Assembly (NCBI GenBank): GCA_030018855.1
Contig: JASEHG010000005.1
Location: forward strand, 1-28,157
Length of the DNA: 28,157 bases
Source of the DNA: Candidatus Brocadiaceae bacterium
GTDB taxonomy: Bacteria; Planctomycetota; Brocadiia; Brocadiales; Bathyanammoxibiaceae
Reading direction: 5' to 3'
The translations under genes were made by a program, and so were the position numbers. The notes under the pieces were generated by a model. That model did not search any database and was not told the origin of the DNA. It was given only the letters and a program-made list of their open reading frames with translations. This document shows positions 6,167 to 12,908 of this stretch, one piece after another (positions within the stretch are counted from its first letter, which is position 1; each line of letters starts with the position of its first letter).

Positions 6167-6181
6167 TCCGCCTTGGGCGGA
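6167..6181. repeat. Dispersed palindromic core TCCGCCttgGGCGGA
   Basis: It is preceded by AAGTTGAAAA, as at 3416 and 22543. Placed just after the cold-shock gene stop on the minus strand, it could fold at the transcript end, but no T-tract follows. Confidence 0.6.
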
Positions 6182-6185
6182 GGGA

Positions 6186-6389
6186 CTATCGCTTAACTAC
6201 TACATCAATGGCCTGCTCCCCTTTGGGGCCCTGTTTGACCTCAAACTCCACCTCATCACCCTCCTGGAGGGTCTTACGTCCTTCCCCTTTAATGCCGGTA
6301 TGGTGTACGAATACATCCTTGCCATCCGCTGAGGTGATGAATCCGAACCCCTTCTTATCACTGAACCACTTCACCTTTCCCGTTGCCAT
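6186..6389 (-). CDS. Cold-shock protein, CspA family
   Basis: This 67-residue protein is a complete cold-shock domain: MATGKVKWFSDKKGFGFI with the RNP1 motif KGFGFI, then DVFVHHTGI (RNP2) and VEFEVKQGPKGEQAIDVV. It binds single-stranded nucleic acid and melts RNA structure. The ATG at 6389 has AAAGGA just upstream; longer in-frame starts enter the leader hairpin. The leader carries a strong hairpin plus T-run (6421-6479), and the initiator tRNA lies immediately upstream on the same strand. Confidence 0.95.
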   Translation of the reverse strand: MATGKVKWFSDKKGFGFITSADGKDVFVHHTGIKGEGRKTLQEGDEVEFEVKQGPKGEQAIDVVVKR

Positions 6390-6420
6390 TTTTGGTCCTT
6401 TCTTTCTGGTACCTTTTGAT

Positions 6421-6479
6421 AAAAAAAGGCACAGACCCAAGCCCATCTTTTTAAGTTTTATTGGCTTAGATTTGTGCCT
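6421..6479 (-). terminator. Intrinsic terminator in the leader of the cold-shock gene
   Basis: On the minus strand GGCACAAATCTAAGCC (6478-6463) pairs with GGCTTGGGTCTGTGCC (6443-6428), 15 of 16 positions with two G-U pairs and an A-rich 19-base loop. A run of seven T follows (6427-6421). It lies 26 bases after the tRNA and 32 bases before the cold-shock ATG, so it either ends the tRNA transcript or attenuates the cold-shock mRNA. Confidence 0.8.
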
Positions 6480-6504
6480 CTAAGTTCCTCGTAAACTGAG
6501 AAAA

Positions 6505-6581
<77 letters not shown>

Positions 6582-6590
6582 TCAACCAAC

Positions 6591-6618
6591 AATATATCAT
6601 AAAAAAAATTCCTGTCAA
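6591..6618 (-). promoter_or_regulatory. Sigma-70-type promoter of tRNA-fMet
   Basis: On the minus strand TTGACA (6618-6613) and TATATT (6596-6591) are 16 bases apart. Transcription would begin a few bases upstream of the mature tRNA 5' end (6581). Confidence 0.65.
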
Positions 6619-6894
6619 GCAAGGCTTTTTTTGTTTGTGTGGAGTATATGGAGATGGGTAATCCGCCCCTTATATCCATAGATAAGACTAGAATTAAAAA
6701 GTATTACCATGTCTATATCATCCAACACCTAGTTCCCTTTTTCCCCTTGAAAGACCTCCTCAGAGACAGTAGAATTTCCTGGGGTAACAGGGCTGCGGAA
6801 CAGGTGAAGACCTTCTTCCCTGTATCCTATGCCCTGTTCCCTGTAACTTTGTCTGGTATACAGGGCCACTCCCGGTAAAAAGGATGGAAGGGAT
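6619..6894. other. Intergenic spacer with a dispersed repeat
   Basis: No gene is supported. It holds the 27-bp dispersed element TGTGTGGAGTATAT... (6636-6662, see also 14463 and 27908) followed by ATCCGCCCC. Filler of the CCCTGTATCC/CCCTGTTCCCTG type lies at 6815-6850. Confidence 0.5.
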
Positions 6895-7527
6895 TTGAGA
6901 GCTGCTATCGTTACCCTATCAAGGGTCATACTGGTCTTCGTCATCGTAGCCCTCTTTCAGAGGGGATACTACTTTAACGTCCTGGCCACCCTTCTCACGG
7001 CCGTAATAATTGCCATGGATGCACTGGACGGCTATATTGCAAGACAATATGGGGAGACCTCTGCCCAGGGGGCTGCTTTGGACATCCTGGGCGACAGGAT
7101 AGTAGAGAATGTGCTGTGGATATATTTTGCCTGCGTGGGAGAGTACAGTTTCTGGGTCCCCGCCATAGTCATAAGCAGGGATGTGGTAGTAGACAACCTG
7201 AGGAGTATGGCCTTTGCTGAGGGGAAGACGGCCTTCGGGGAGACGACCATGCAGAAGGCGGAATGGGCCAAGCTTCTGGTCAGTTCCCGCATCTCCAGGT
7301 TCCTTTACGCCGCCTCAAAGGGGGTCTGTTTTACATATCTCGGCCTAATCATAACTCTCAGAAGCACAGAGGTCTCTGCACTATGGATGAATTATTTAAT
7401 GTCCGCTAAGTATACCCTGGTTTATGGGACGGTGATCTTCTGCCTCTTGAGAGGTTTCCCTGTAGTGTGGGAAGGCAGGGGGTATCTCCTGGGAAGTAGT
7501 CTCAACCCACCCCGGACGAGTTCCTAG
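6895..7527 (+). CDS. CDP-alcohol phosphatidyltransferase family protein
   Basis: This 210-residue integral membrane enzyme shows the complete family signature D-x2-DG-x2-AR-x8-G-x3-D-x3-D: D42, D45, G46, A49, R50, G59, D63 and D67. These residues bind Mg2+ and the CDP-diacylglycerol headgroup. Several hydrophobic segments follow. The family includes PgsA (phosphatidylglycerophosphate synthase), which this resembles in size, but also inositol- and cardiolipin-type enzymes. TTG 6895 is used with GGAAGGGA in front. It is followed after five bases by a HAD phosphatase gene, so the two may carry out consecutive steps in phospholipid headgroup synthesis. Confidence 0.85.
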   Translation: MRAAIVTLSRVILVFVIVALFQRGYYFNVLATLLTAVIIAMDALDGYIARQYGETSAQGAALDILGDRIVENVLWIYFACVGEYSFWVPAIVISRDVVVDNLRSMAFAEGKTAFGETTMQKAEWAKLLVSSRISRFLYAASKGVCFTYLGLIITLRSTEVSALWMNYLMSAKYTLVYGTVIFCLLRGFPVVWEGRGYLLGSSLNPPRTSS

Positions 7528-7532
7528 TCCCT

Positions 7533-8180
7533 ATGCTGAGGACTGCTATATTTGATATAGACAATACCCTACTTAAGGGCCGTTCCTCGGAACGGATCTT
7601 TATAAAATACCTCCTTAAAAAGGGGATAATCACGCCCCTGGATATGCTACGGTTCCTCTACACCTTCCTCTTTGAACTCCTTACCTTCCGGGGACTCTAC
7701 CTCAAGAACAACAAGTCTTATCTGAAGGGCAAAGAACCCTCCATCGTAAGGGAAGAGGCCAGTCGTTGTTTCAAGGAACACATAGCACCCTTTATAACCC
7801 CTAAAGCAAGGGAAGAGATAGGGCGGAAAAAGGCAGAGGGCTATACCATTATCCTTATATCCGGGACACTGGACGTCCTGATTGAGGGATTTAAAGAAGC
7901 CCTGGGGGCTAGTGTCGCCGTAGGCTCAAATCTCCAGAGGACGGACGGGCTATTTACTGGAAGGCTTGAGGGGACTCATCCCTACGGCCGGGGCAAGGCC
8001 AGCATCCTCCAGGGGCTCGCCTCACGGATGGACATTGACCTCAAAAATTCTTACGCCTATGCAGACCACTATTCTGACGTGGAGTTCCTTGGTATGGTAG
8101 GCCACCCAGTGGCAGTCAACGCCCATCCCGTACTGAGGTTATACGCACACCGGAAGGGCTGGTCTGTGGTGGAGTTTTAG
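7533..8180 (+). CDS. HAD-IB family phosphatase (SerB-like)
   Basis: This 215-residue protein carries HAD motif I FDIDNTLL (nucleophile D8, acid D10), motif II ISGT (S110), a Lys in GRGKASIL (motif III) and motif IV YADHYSD. The helical cap between motifs I and II (residues 20-90) is typical of subfamily IB, which includes phosphoserine phosphatase and lipid-linked phosphatases. It starts five bases after the CDP-alcohol phosphatidyltransferase gene. By position it could dephosphorylate that enzyme's product, for example phosphatidylglycerophosphate; this is an inference. Confidence 0.85.
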   Translation: MLRTAIFDIDNTLLKGRSSERIFIKYLLKKGIITPLDMLRFLYTFLFELLTFRGLYLKNNKSYLKGKEPSIVREEASRCFKEHIAPFITPKAREEIGRKKAEGYTIILISGTLDVLIEGFKEALGASVAVGSNLQRTDGLFTGRLEGTHPYGRGKASILQGLASRMDIDLKNSYAYADHYSDVEFLGMVGHPVAVNAHPVLRLYAHRKGWSVVEF

Positions 8181-8204
8181 GTATTGAATATACTTTCCAC
8201 AAAT

Positions 8205-8771
8205 TCAATGCTCAACCCATCGTTCTACAACCTCTTTGATAATGTAGGGAAATAATATGAGCAGGCAGGGTATTTCCGTAACTACTGACTTCCAGAGAAA
8301 ACCTTTATCTAGCTCTATATTTTTAAGGTGCATAAACCTGGGGAACCATCTGGGGACCTCCAGCATATATCTACGATATGCCTCCCCGTACCTGAGTGAG
8401 AGACGTTCTTCTTCGTAACGGACGGTGAGTGAGTAGACTAGTACACAATTCAAAAGGGTAATCGGGACAAGCCATAGGAGTTCCGAGAGGACGACAGCAC
8501 CAAGGCACATGAGCGTATTCCCTATGTAAAGAGGGTTTCTAACGAGCAAGTAGGGGCCCGAGACGGCCAGGTATTTGGTAATCTCTTGCCGGTAGGTGCA
8601 GTGCTGTCGTGCCCATATGCGAAGCAGTAACCCAAAAACAAAGGTCGTAACCCCAAGTGGCCAGATTAGCCAATAGTCCTCTACCTCACGGTAGAAGCAA
8701 ACAGCCGCAAAGACTAATGGCAGGCTAACAAGGACCCCCCTGTACTGGTAAACCAACTTTGGGGCAGTCAT
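8205..8771 (-). CDS. Isoprenylcysteine carboxyl methyltransferase (ICMT)/PEMT-like membrane protein
   Basis: This 188-residue protein has four to five membrane segments and the ICMT/PEMT core: GPYLLVRNPLYIGNTLMCLG, then RYEEERLSLRYGEAYRRYM and EVPRWFP. In the family these bind S-adenosylmethionine and the acceptor. Bacterial members have mostly unknown acceptors such as lipids or quinones. A relative with the same core lies at 21434-22177 in the envelope locus. It converges on the HAD phosphatase gene. No strong Shine-Dalgarno sequence precedes the ATG at 8771. Confidence 0.8.
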   Translation of the reverse strand: MTAPKLVYQYRGVLVSLPLVFAAVCFYREVEDYWLIWPLGVTTFVFGLLLRIWARQHCTYRQEITKYLAVSGPYLLVRNPLYIGNTLMCLGAVVLSELLWLVPITLLNCVLVYSLTVRYEEERLSLRYGEAYRRYMLEVPRWFPRFMHLKNIELDKGFLWKSVVTEIPCLLILFPYIIKEVVERWVEH

Positions 8772-8826
8772 TCCGGACAGGGTCTCCTAACTACGGGACT
8801 AATTATCTTTGGCATTCTACGAAAGC

Positions 8827-8852
8827 TTAGAACTCATCTAGCACAGCCCCTT
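8827..8852 (-). repeat. Degenerate copy of the 3' end of the lipoprotein gene
   Basis: Read on the minus strand, this stretch ends AAGGGG..CTAGATGAGTTCTAA and would encode GAVLDEF-stop. The gene at 9469-9984 ends AAGGGG..CTGGATGAGTTCTAG, encoding GFILDEF-stop. With one single-base gap, 20 of 26 positions match and the substitutions are transitions. The copy lies beyond the third TA pair from the intact gene, the geometry seen for the other two pairs. It is short, so homology is probable but not certain. Confidence 0.5.
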
Positions 8853-8870
8853 AGACTCCGATCTTGCTAC

Positions 8871-9095
8871 TCAAACATACTCATAAAGGGGAACTGTACC
8901 AGTTGGTTTTGCTTTTGTTTGCAGTAACTTTTCAACCCGCCGCACAATCTCTGGTCTTAATAGCACATCGCCACATACAGAGCATACCTCTGCTGGGACA
9001 CGATCAATGACAATCACCTGTCTGTGATACCTCACAGGGTGAATAATATGTCGCCTCTCATATTTACCAGGGCACCCCTGAATACTGCATTTCAT
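8871..9095 (-). CDS. YgiT-type zinc-finger antitoxin (second copy)
   Basis: This 74-residue protein has zinc ligands C3, C8, C38 and C41, a spacing close to but not identical with the CxxC...CxxC of the protein at 574 (the first pair is CSIQGC). It ends KPTGTVPLYEYV, resembling EIPMAVYSL of the first copy. ATG 9095 is chosen because AAAGGAGG precedes it and it overlaps the toxin stop by ATGA; a longer frame to 9188 would lie inside the toxin gene. It probably neutralises the adjacent DUF4258 protein. Confidence 0.75.
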   Translation of the reverse strand: MKCSIQGCPGKYERRHIIHPVRYHRQVIVIDRVPAEVCSVCGDVLLRPEIVRRVEKLLQTKAKPTGTVPLYEYV

Positions 9096-9433
9096 TTTCC
9101 TTGCCTCCTTTGGGTAGAACTGACCCATTTGGGCGGTTTGGGCTCGTACACCGTAATTATTATAAGCTCTGGCCGTACCGTTGTACACACAATATGTAAA
9201 GGACGGGCCTTGCTAGTAAGACCATTGATTAGACAACAAGGCCCTCGTCTATGCTCAGGATAATTTTCCAGGATATGTGCTGTAGCAATAGCCTGAAGAA
9301 CCTCGTCAAGTGTGATGTTCTCCTCCACCATCTCTTGATGGGCATGTTGTGTGACGCGAATGTCCTCTTTTGTGGTCTGAGCACGGATTCGCTCTAGCAC
9401 AGCCCCCAAGCTCACAACGTCATGTTCACCCAT
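9092..9433 (-). CDS. DUF4258 family protein, putative TA toxin (second copy)
   Basis: This 113-residue protein has RVTQHAHQEMVEENITLDEV near residue 26 and LIIITVYEPKPPKW near the C-terminus, the same two landmarks as the protein at 282 (LTEHADNEAMAD and IITVYENRPK). It is longer at both ends. It overlaps its antitoxin by four bases and starts 35 bases after the lipoprotein gene on the same strand. The toxin function is from family context. Confidence 0.75.
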   Translation of the reverse strand: MGEHDVVSLGAVLERIRAQTTKEDIRVTQHAHQEMVEENITLDEVLQAIATAHILENYPEHRRGPCCLINGLTSKARPLHIVCTTVRPELIIITVYEPKPPKWVSSTQRRQGK

Positions 9434-9468
9434 TCATAAGATGTATTTTAGTAAAGGAGAAATGATTT

Positions 9469-9984
9469 CTAGAACTCATCCAGTATAAACCCCTTGGGTT
9501 CCGGTTTTTCCTTGGGTTCTTGTCTCTCTTTGGCCTTTTCCTGGGGCCTCGCAGGCCTTACCTCCATCTCAACCACCCCGGAGGTCTTCTCCTCAGCCTT
9601 GGCGGGTGGGGGCTGTTGTTGGGCCGCCTCCTTTGGGCGTTTTGCCTCTTCAAGTTTTCCCTTAAGCTCTTCCACGGAGCTCTTTACCTTGGAGATGGAG
9701 CCCCTCAGGGAGTCCTGGTACTGGACCAATTCCAACTGCATCTTTTCCATGCTGGACTGCTTTTCTTCCATAGAGGTGAGCCGGCGTTCCGTAGATTTAT
9801 CCGCCGCTACCTGTTCTACCCGTTTACCCAGCTCCTGGTTGGCGGTCTCTACTGCCTGCACCTTTGCATCCATCGCCCCGAGCTTCTGTTCCAAGGCCTT
9901 TATCTTGGCGTTCTGCTCCTCTACAAGACTGCAGCTAGAGAAGGCCAGACTCAAAATCAAGAGACAAAACAAAAGGCGGTTCAT
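9469..9984 (-). CDS. Coiled-coil lipoprotein
   Basis: This 171-residue protein starts MNRLLFCLLILSLAFSSC with a lipobox-like end at Cys18, so it is probably anchored to a membrane. Residues 22-120 are a long coiled coil (EEQNAKIKALEQKLGAMDAK, further heptads to SSVEELKGKLEEAKR). The C-terminal 50 residues are Pro/Lys/Glu-rich and end in KGFILDEF. ATG 9984 is chosen over an earlier in-frame start because AAAGGAG precedes it. The large TPR gene ends four bases upstream, so both are probably in one operon and may form an envelope complex. Confidence 0.8.
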   Translation of the reverse strand: MNRLLFCLLILSLAFSSCSLVEEQNAKIKALEQKLGAMDAKVQAVETANQELGKRVEQVAADKSTERRLTSMEEKQSSMEKMQLELVQYQDSLRGSISKVKSSVEELKGKLEEAKRPKEAAQQQPPPAKAEEKTSGVVEMEVRPARPQEKAKERQEPKEKPEPKGFILDEF

Positions 9985-9988
9985 AGTG

Positions 9989-12346
9989 TTACTCCTTTGA
10001 GGTAGACTCACGGTATTTTTTAAATTCCTTTGCGGCCTGACCAGAAAGGCCCTGTTTATCGTAACACAGCCCAAGGTTCTTATGTACCTCGGCCAGGTTA
10101 GGGTCTAGCTCCAGGGCCTTCTTATGCTCCTTCTCCGCCTTCTCAAAGAACCCCTTCTTACTGTACATCCTACCTAGCCTTGTATAGGCGAGGGCCATCT
10201 CTGGCTCCATCTCAACGGCCCGGCGGTACTCGCTTATGGCCTCCTCTAACTCACCCCGGTCGTGATAGAGATTACCTAACTGAAAGTACATATGGGCCTT
10301 CTTGTCGGTCTTTCTATACAGGCCCGCGGCGTTCCTGTAGACCAGGAGTGCCTCCTCCAACATCTCCTTACGCGTATAAAGCTGGCCCAGGCGTTCATAA
10401 GCCACAGCCAGAGATGGTTCCAGGGCCAGGGATTTCTGCCAGTAGAAGAAGGCCTGTTGCAAATCTCCCTTATCAAAACAGGCCAGACCAAGCTCATCCA
10501 GCCGTTGTATCTCTTTCAGCCTCAATTCCGCGGTCTCCAGCCACTGGTGTATAGCCATGTCTCCCTTGCCCAACTGGGAATAGAGCTGGGCCAGGGCAGA
10601 ACGGACTTCGGCCTTTCTCAGGAATTTCTCCTCGGAGAGGCCCACGCCCATAACGGCCAGGGCCTTCTCTAAGGAACTCCTTGCCTCTTCCCATTTCCCC
10701 TGGGCCATGAAGACCAGTCCCAGTCCTTCATAAGCACCGCTCTGTTGTGGGTCCAACTCCAGTGCCTTCTTGAATTCCTGAGCGGCCGCCTCAAAGAGAG
10801 ACTTCCTAAGATAGGCCCTGCCCAGGTTGACGTGTACCCTGGCCACCCTCGGGGCAGACTTTGCGGCCAGGCTATACTCCCTGACCGCCTCCTCCAACCT
10901 GCCCTGATAGGTGTACACGATGCCCAGGTTGTTATGTGCCTCCACAAACCCTTCCCCTCCGCCTGGGGCGGACAGGAGTTCCCCGTAGATAGTCCCTGCC
11001 TCGTCTAGCATACCCCTGGACAGAAAGAGGTTGCCCATGAGTAGCCTGGCCCTGGGGTGTCCAGGAGAAAGGAACAATACCTTCTTGAGTTCCTTGGTGG
11101 AGGACTCCCATTCTCCCTGAAAGAAGAGGGCCCTGGCCAGCCCCAGCCTGGACTCCAGGTAGGTGGGGGCTTCGCGGAGGGCTTTACGGAATTCCTTCGC
11201 GGCCTCTTCATAATTGTTCTTCTTCAGATAGGCATTGCCCATCCTCAGGTGGTGCTCTGCGGATTCCGTCTCACCGACTGACTGCCTTATAGAATTAATG
11301 GCCTCTTTAAAGAGGGACTCGTCAAGCCCTAACACCCCGGAGGCCCTTAGTTCCAGGTATTCTTCCACTACGGCCTTCCAGATAGAGGAGGCCTCCTTCG
11401 CCTTGCCCTGGGAAGAAAGGGCCAGTGCAAACCCCCTGGTCTCCATTAGCTTGTCTTGCAAGACGGGCGGCCTTGGAAGGGCCTCTTTGGGGAGGTAGAT
11501 TAGCGGTTTGGTTGGTGAGAGTTCTGCCACTTCCTTAAATCCTGACAGTGCCCGGTCCCTCATCCCCCCCTTATAATAGGCAAGTCCCAGGTATCCATAA
11601 GCCCTTGCCCTGGCCTTAGAGGCCTCGGTGGGATAGAATAGCAGGGCCTTCTTATAATAAGTAACGGCCTCTTCCCACTTCTCCTGCAGGAAGTAGGCGT
11701 CAGCCATACAGTGATATGCCTCCGGACTGCGGGTGTTTAGCTCAAGGGCAGTCTTCAGGACACGGAGGGATTCTTCCAACCTGTCTGTCTCCTTATAAGC
11801 TATTCCAAGATTGATGTGGGCAGTGGACATGTTAGGGTTAATCTCTACAGCCTCTTTATACTCAGAAATTGCCTGCTCATGCCATCCTAATCTCCAGTAG
11901 GCATTACCCAGGTTATTGTGGGCATCGGCATATCTGTTATTTAGCTTCAGGGCATGAGTCAGCTGGGCAATGGATTCCTCCGGCCTATCCCGTCTCAGAT
12001 AGACCTCTCCCAGGGCGCTATATGCCTCTGCTGAATTGGGGTTGAGCTCTATAGCCTTGTTCAATTCAGTAGTGGCCCTATCTAACTCTCCCAGTCCCAG
12101 GCAGGCCAGCGCCAGATGGAGGTGGAGTACGTAAGAATTTGGGGACAGGCTCAGTGCCTTCTCAAATTCCTTGACAGCCTCCTCCAACTTGTCCTTCTCA
12201 TAATAATGAATACCCTGATAATGGTGATAGTAACCAGGCAGGGCATCATCTTCGGCATTGCTACAAGGGGCTAGAGAAAGAATGAGGACGAGAAAACAAA
12301 GCGGTAAGCAGTAAGAAGTAAGCAGTAAGCAGTAAATATTAAACAA
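9989..12346 (-). CDS. Large TPR protein with about 19 repeats
   Basis: This 785-residue protein is built almost wholly of 34-residue TPR units. Seven lie at about residues 38-290, then a linker (PRPPVLQDKL to VGETESAE), then about twelve to the end. Typical units read AHNNLGNAYWRLGWHEQAI and VHKNLGLCYDKQGLSGQA. An N-terminal hydrophobic stretch ending LSLAPCSNAE looks like a signal peptide. The only usable start is TTG 12346 with GGGAGAAGG in front, and its first codons lie within a TACTGCT repeat tract. One TPR unit carries an extra SAPGGGEG segment encoded by a dispersed palindrome (10958-10972). It probably assembles periplasmic or envelope complexes. Confidence 0.85.
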   Translation of the reverse strand: MFNIYCLLLTSYCLPLCFLVLILSLAPCSNAEDDALPGYYHHYQGIHYYEKDKLEEAVKEFEKALSLSPNSYVLHLHLALACLGLGELDRATTELNKAIELNPNSAEAYSALGEVYLRRDRPEESIAQLTHALKLNNRYADAHNNLGNAYWRLGWHEQAISEYKEAVEINPNMSTAHINLGIAYKETDRLEESLRVLKTALELNTRSPEAYHCMADAYFLQEKWEEAVTYYKKALLFYPTEASKARARAYGYLGLAYYKGGMRDRALSGFKEVAELSPTKPLIYLPKEALPRPPVLQDKLMETRGFALALSSQGKAKEASSIWKAVVEEYLELRASGVLGLDESLFKEAINSIRQSVGETESAEHHLRMGNAYLKKNNYEEAAKEFRKALREAPTYLESRLGLARALFFQGEWESSTKELKKVLFLSPGHPRARLLMGNLFLSRGMLDEAGTIYGELLSAPGGGEGFVEAHNNLGIVYTYQGRLEEAVREYSLAAKSAPRVARVHVNLGRAYLRKSLFEAAAQEFKKALELDPQQSGAYEGLGLVFMAQGKWEEARSSLEKALAVMGVGLSEEKFLRKAEVRSALAQLYSQLGKGDMAIHQWLETAELRLKEIQRLDELGLACFDKGDLQQAFFYWQKSLALEPSLAVAYERLGQLYTRKEMLEEALLVYRNAAGLYRKTDKKAHMYFQLGNLYHDRGELEEAISEYRRAVEMEPEMALAYTRLGRMYSKKGFFEKAEKEHKKALELDPNLAEVHKNLGLCYDKQGLSGQAAKEFKKYRESTSKE
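10958..10972. repeat. Palindromic core TCCGCCTGGGGCGGA inside the TPR gene
   Basis: This 15-bp copy of the intergenic core (as at 3451 and 4676) lies in frame in the tenth TPR unit, which is three residues longer than the 34-residue standard around the glycine-rich SAPGGGEG. Confidence 0.6.
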
Positions 12347-12370
12347 ACCCTTCTCCCTACTGCCTGCTTC

Positions 12371-12604
12371 CTACTCCTTACCCTTTTCGGCCGGGACCTC
12401 TACCACGGGCTTCTCTACCAACACCTTATTCAGCCTCTTTTGAAAACCATCGGGGGATATGAGGTACATCATGGTAACCAGCAAGGCCACACCTGAGACT
12501 AGACTCCCTATAACGAAGAAGACCCCAACTACCCTTTCTGCCGGCCGAGAGGTCATTGCCAATCCTGAAATCTCCTGCAAGGCTTCTAACAAGGCGCTTA
12601 TCAT
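12371..12604 (-). CDS. Small single-span membrane protein
   Basis: This 77-residue protein has a central hydrophobic span (VVGVFFVIGSLVSGVALLV, about 25-45), a short helical N-terminus (MISALLEALQEISG) and a charged C-tail ending VPAEKGKE. The family is not recognised. ATG 12604 with AGGGAGGGG upstream is preferred to an in-frame GTG at 12721, which would add a Lys-rich stretch without a ribosome site. The TPR gene begins 24 bases downstream, so it probably leads the TPR-lipoprotein transcript and may be a membrane partner. Confidence 0.6.
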   Translation of the reverse strand: MISALLEALQEISGLAMTSRPAERVVGVFFVIGSLVSGVALLVTMMYLISPDGFQKRLNKVLVEKPVVEVPAEKGKE

Positions 12605-12908
12605 ATTCCCCTCCCTAACAAGAAGGTGTAAAGGAAAAAACTCTATTACCAGACGACTCTCTGGAAGCGGTTCTTCCCCTCTCCCTCCTGTCTTCTTTTT
12701 CTTTCTAGAAAAGATACCCACAGCTATCGGTTTGTTAGCCTTCAGCCATCAGTCGTCAGTCTTCAGGCAACGGACCACTGACAACTAGTCCCTAAAATCA
12801 CCACAGGTTAGCACCCTGGAGCACCTTTGTCAATGGTTGGATTGTGAAAGTAGGGTAGTGGTTGGAAGACTGAGAACTATTCCCTAATGCCCGGTGCCCA
12901 CTGCTGGC
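12605..12908. other. Intergenic region with CAGT/ACTGA-type filler repeats
   Basis: No gene is supported. At 12742-12787 it holds CCATCAGTCGTCAGTC / CCACTGACAACTA filler related to that at 17150-17226. The N-terminal extension frame of the small membrane protein covers 12605-12721 and is judged untranslated. Confidence 0.5.

Noticed and set aside
8871..9188. Longer antitoxin starting at 9188
   Set aside because: It would overlap nearly 100 bases of the toxin gene; the ATG at 9095 has a strong Shine-Dalgarno sequence and ATGA coupling.
9393..9406. 14-base match TCTAGCACAGCCCC between the toxin gene and 8837-8850
   Set aside because: It could mean the relic is a hybrid of two sources, but a match of this length is not rare enough in a 28-kb window to claim; the alignment to the lipoprotein 3' end explains the same bases.
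9494..10000. Long plus-strand ORFs opposite the lipoprotein and TPR genes
   Set aside because: They are antisense shadows of strongly biased coiled-coil and TPR codons, with Ser/Leu-rich products and no start signals.
12605..12721. N-terminal extension of the small membrane protein from GTG 12721
   Set aside because: There is no ribosome site there, whereas ATG 12604 has AGGGAGGGG at good distance.
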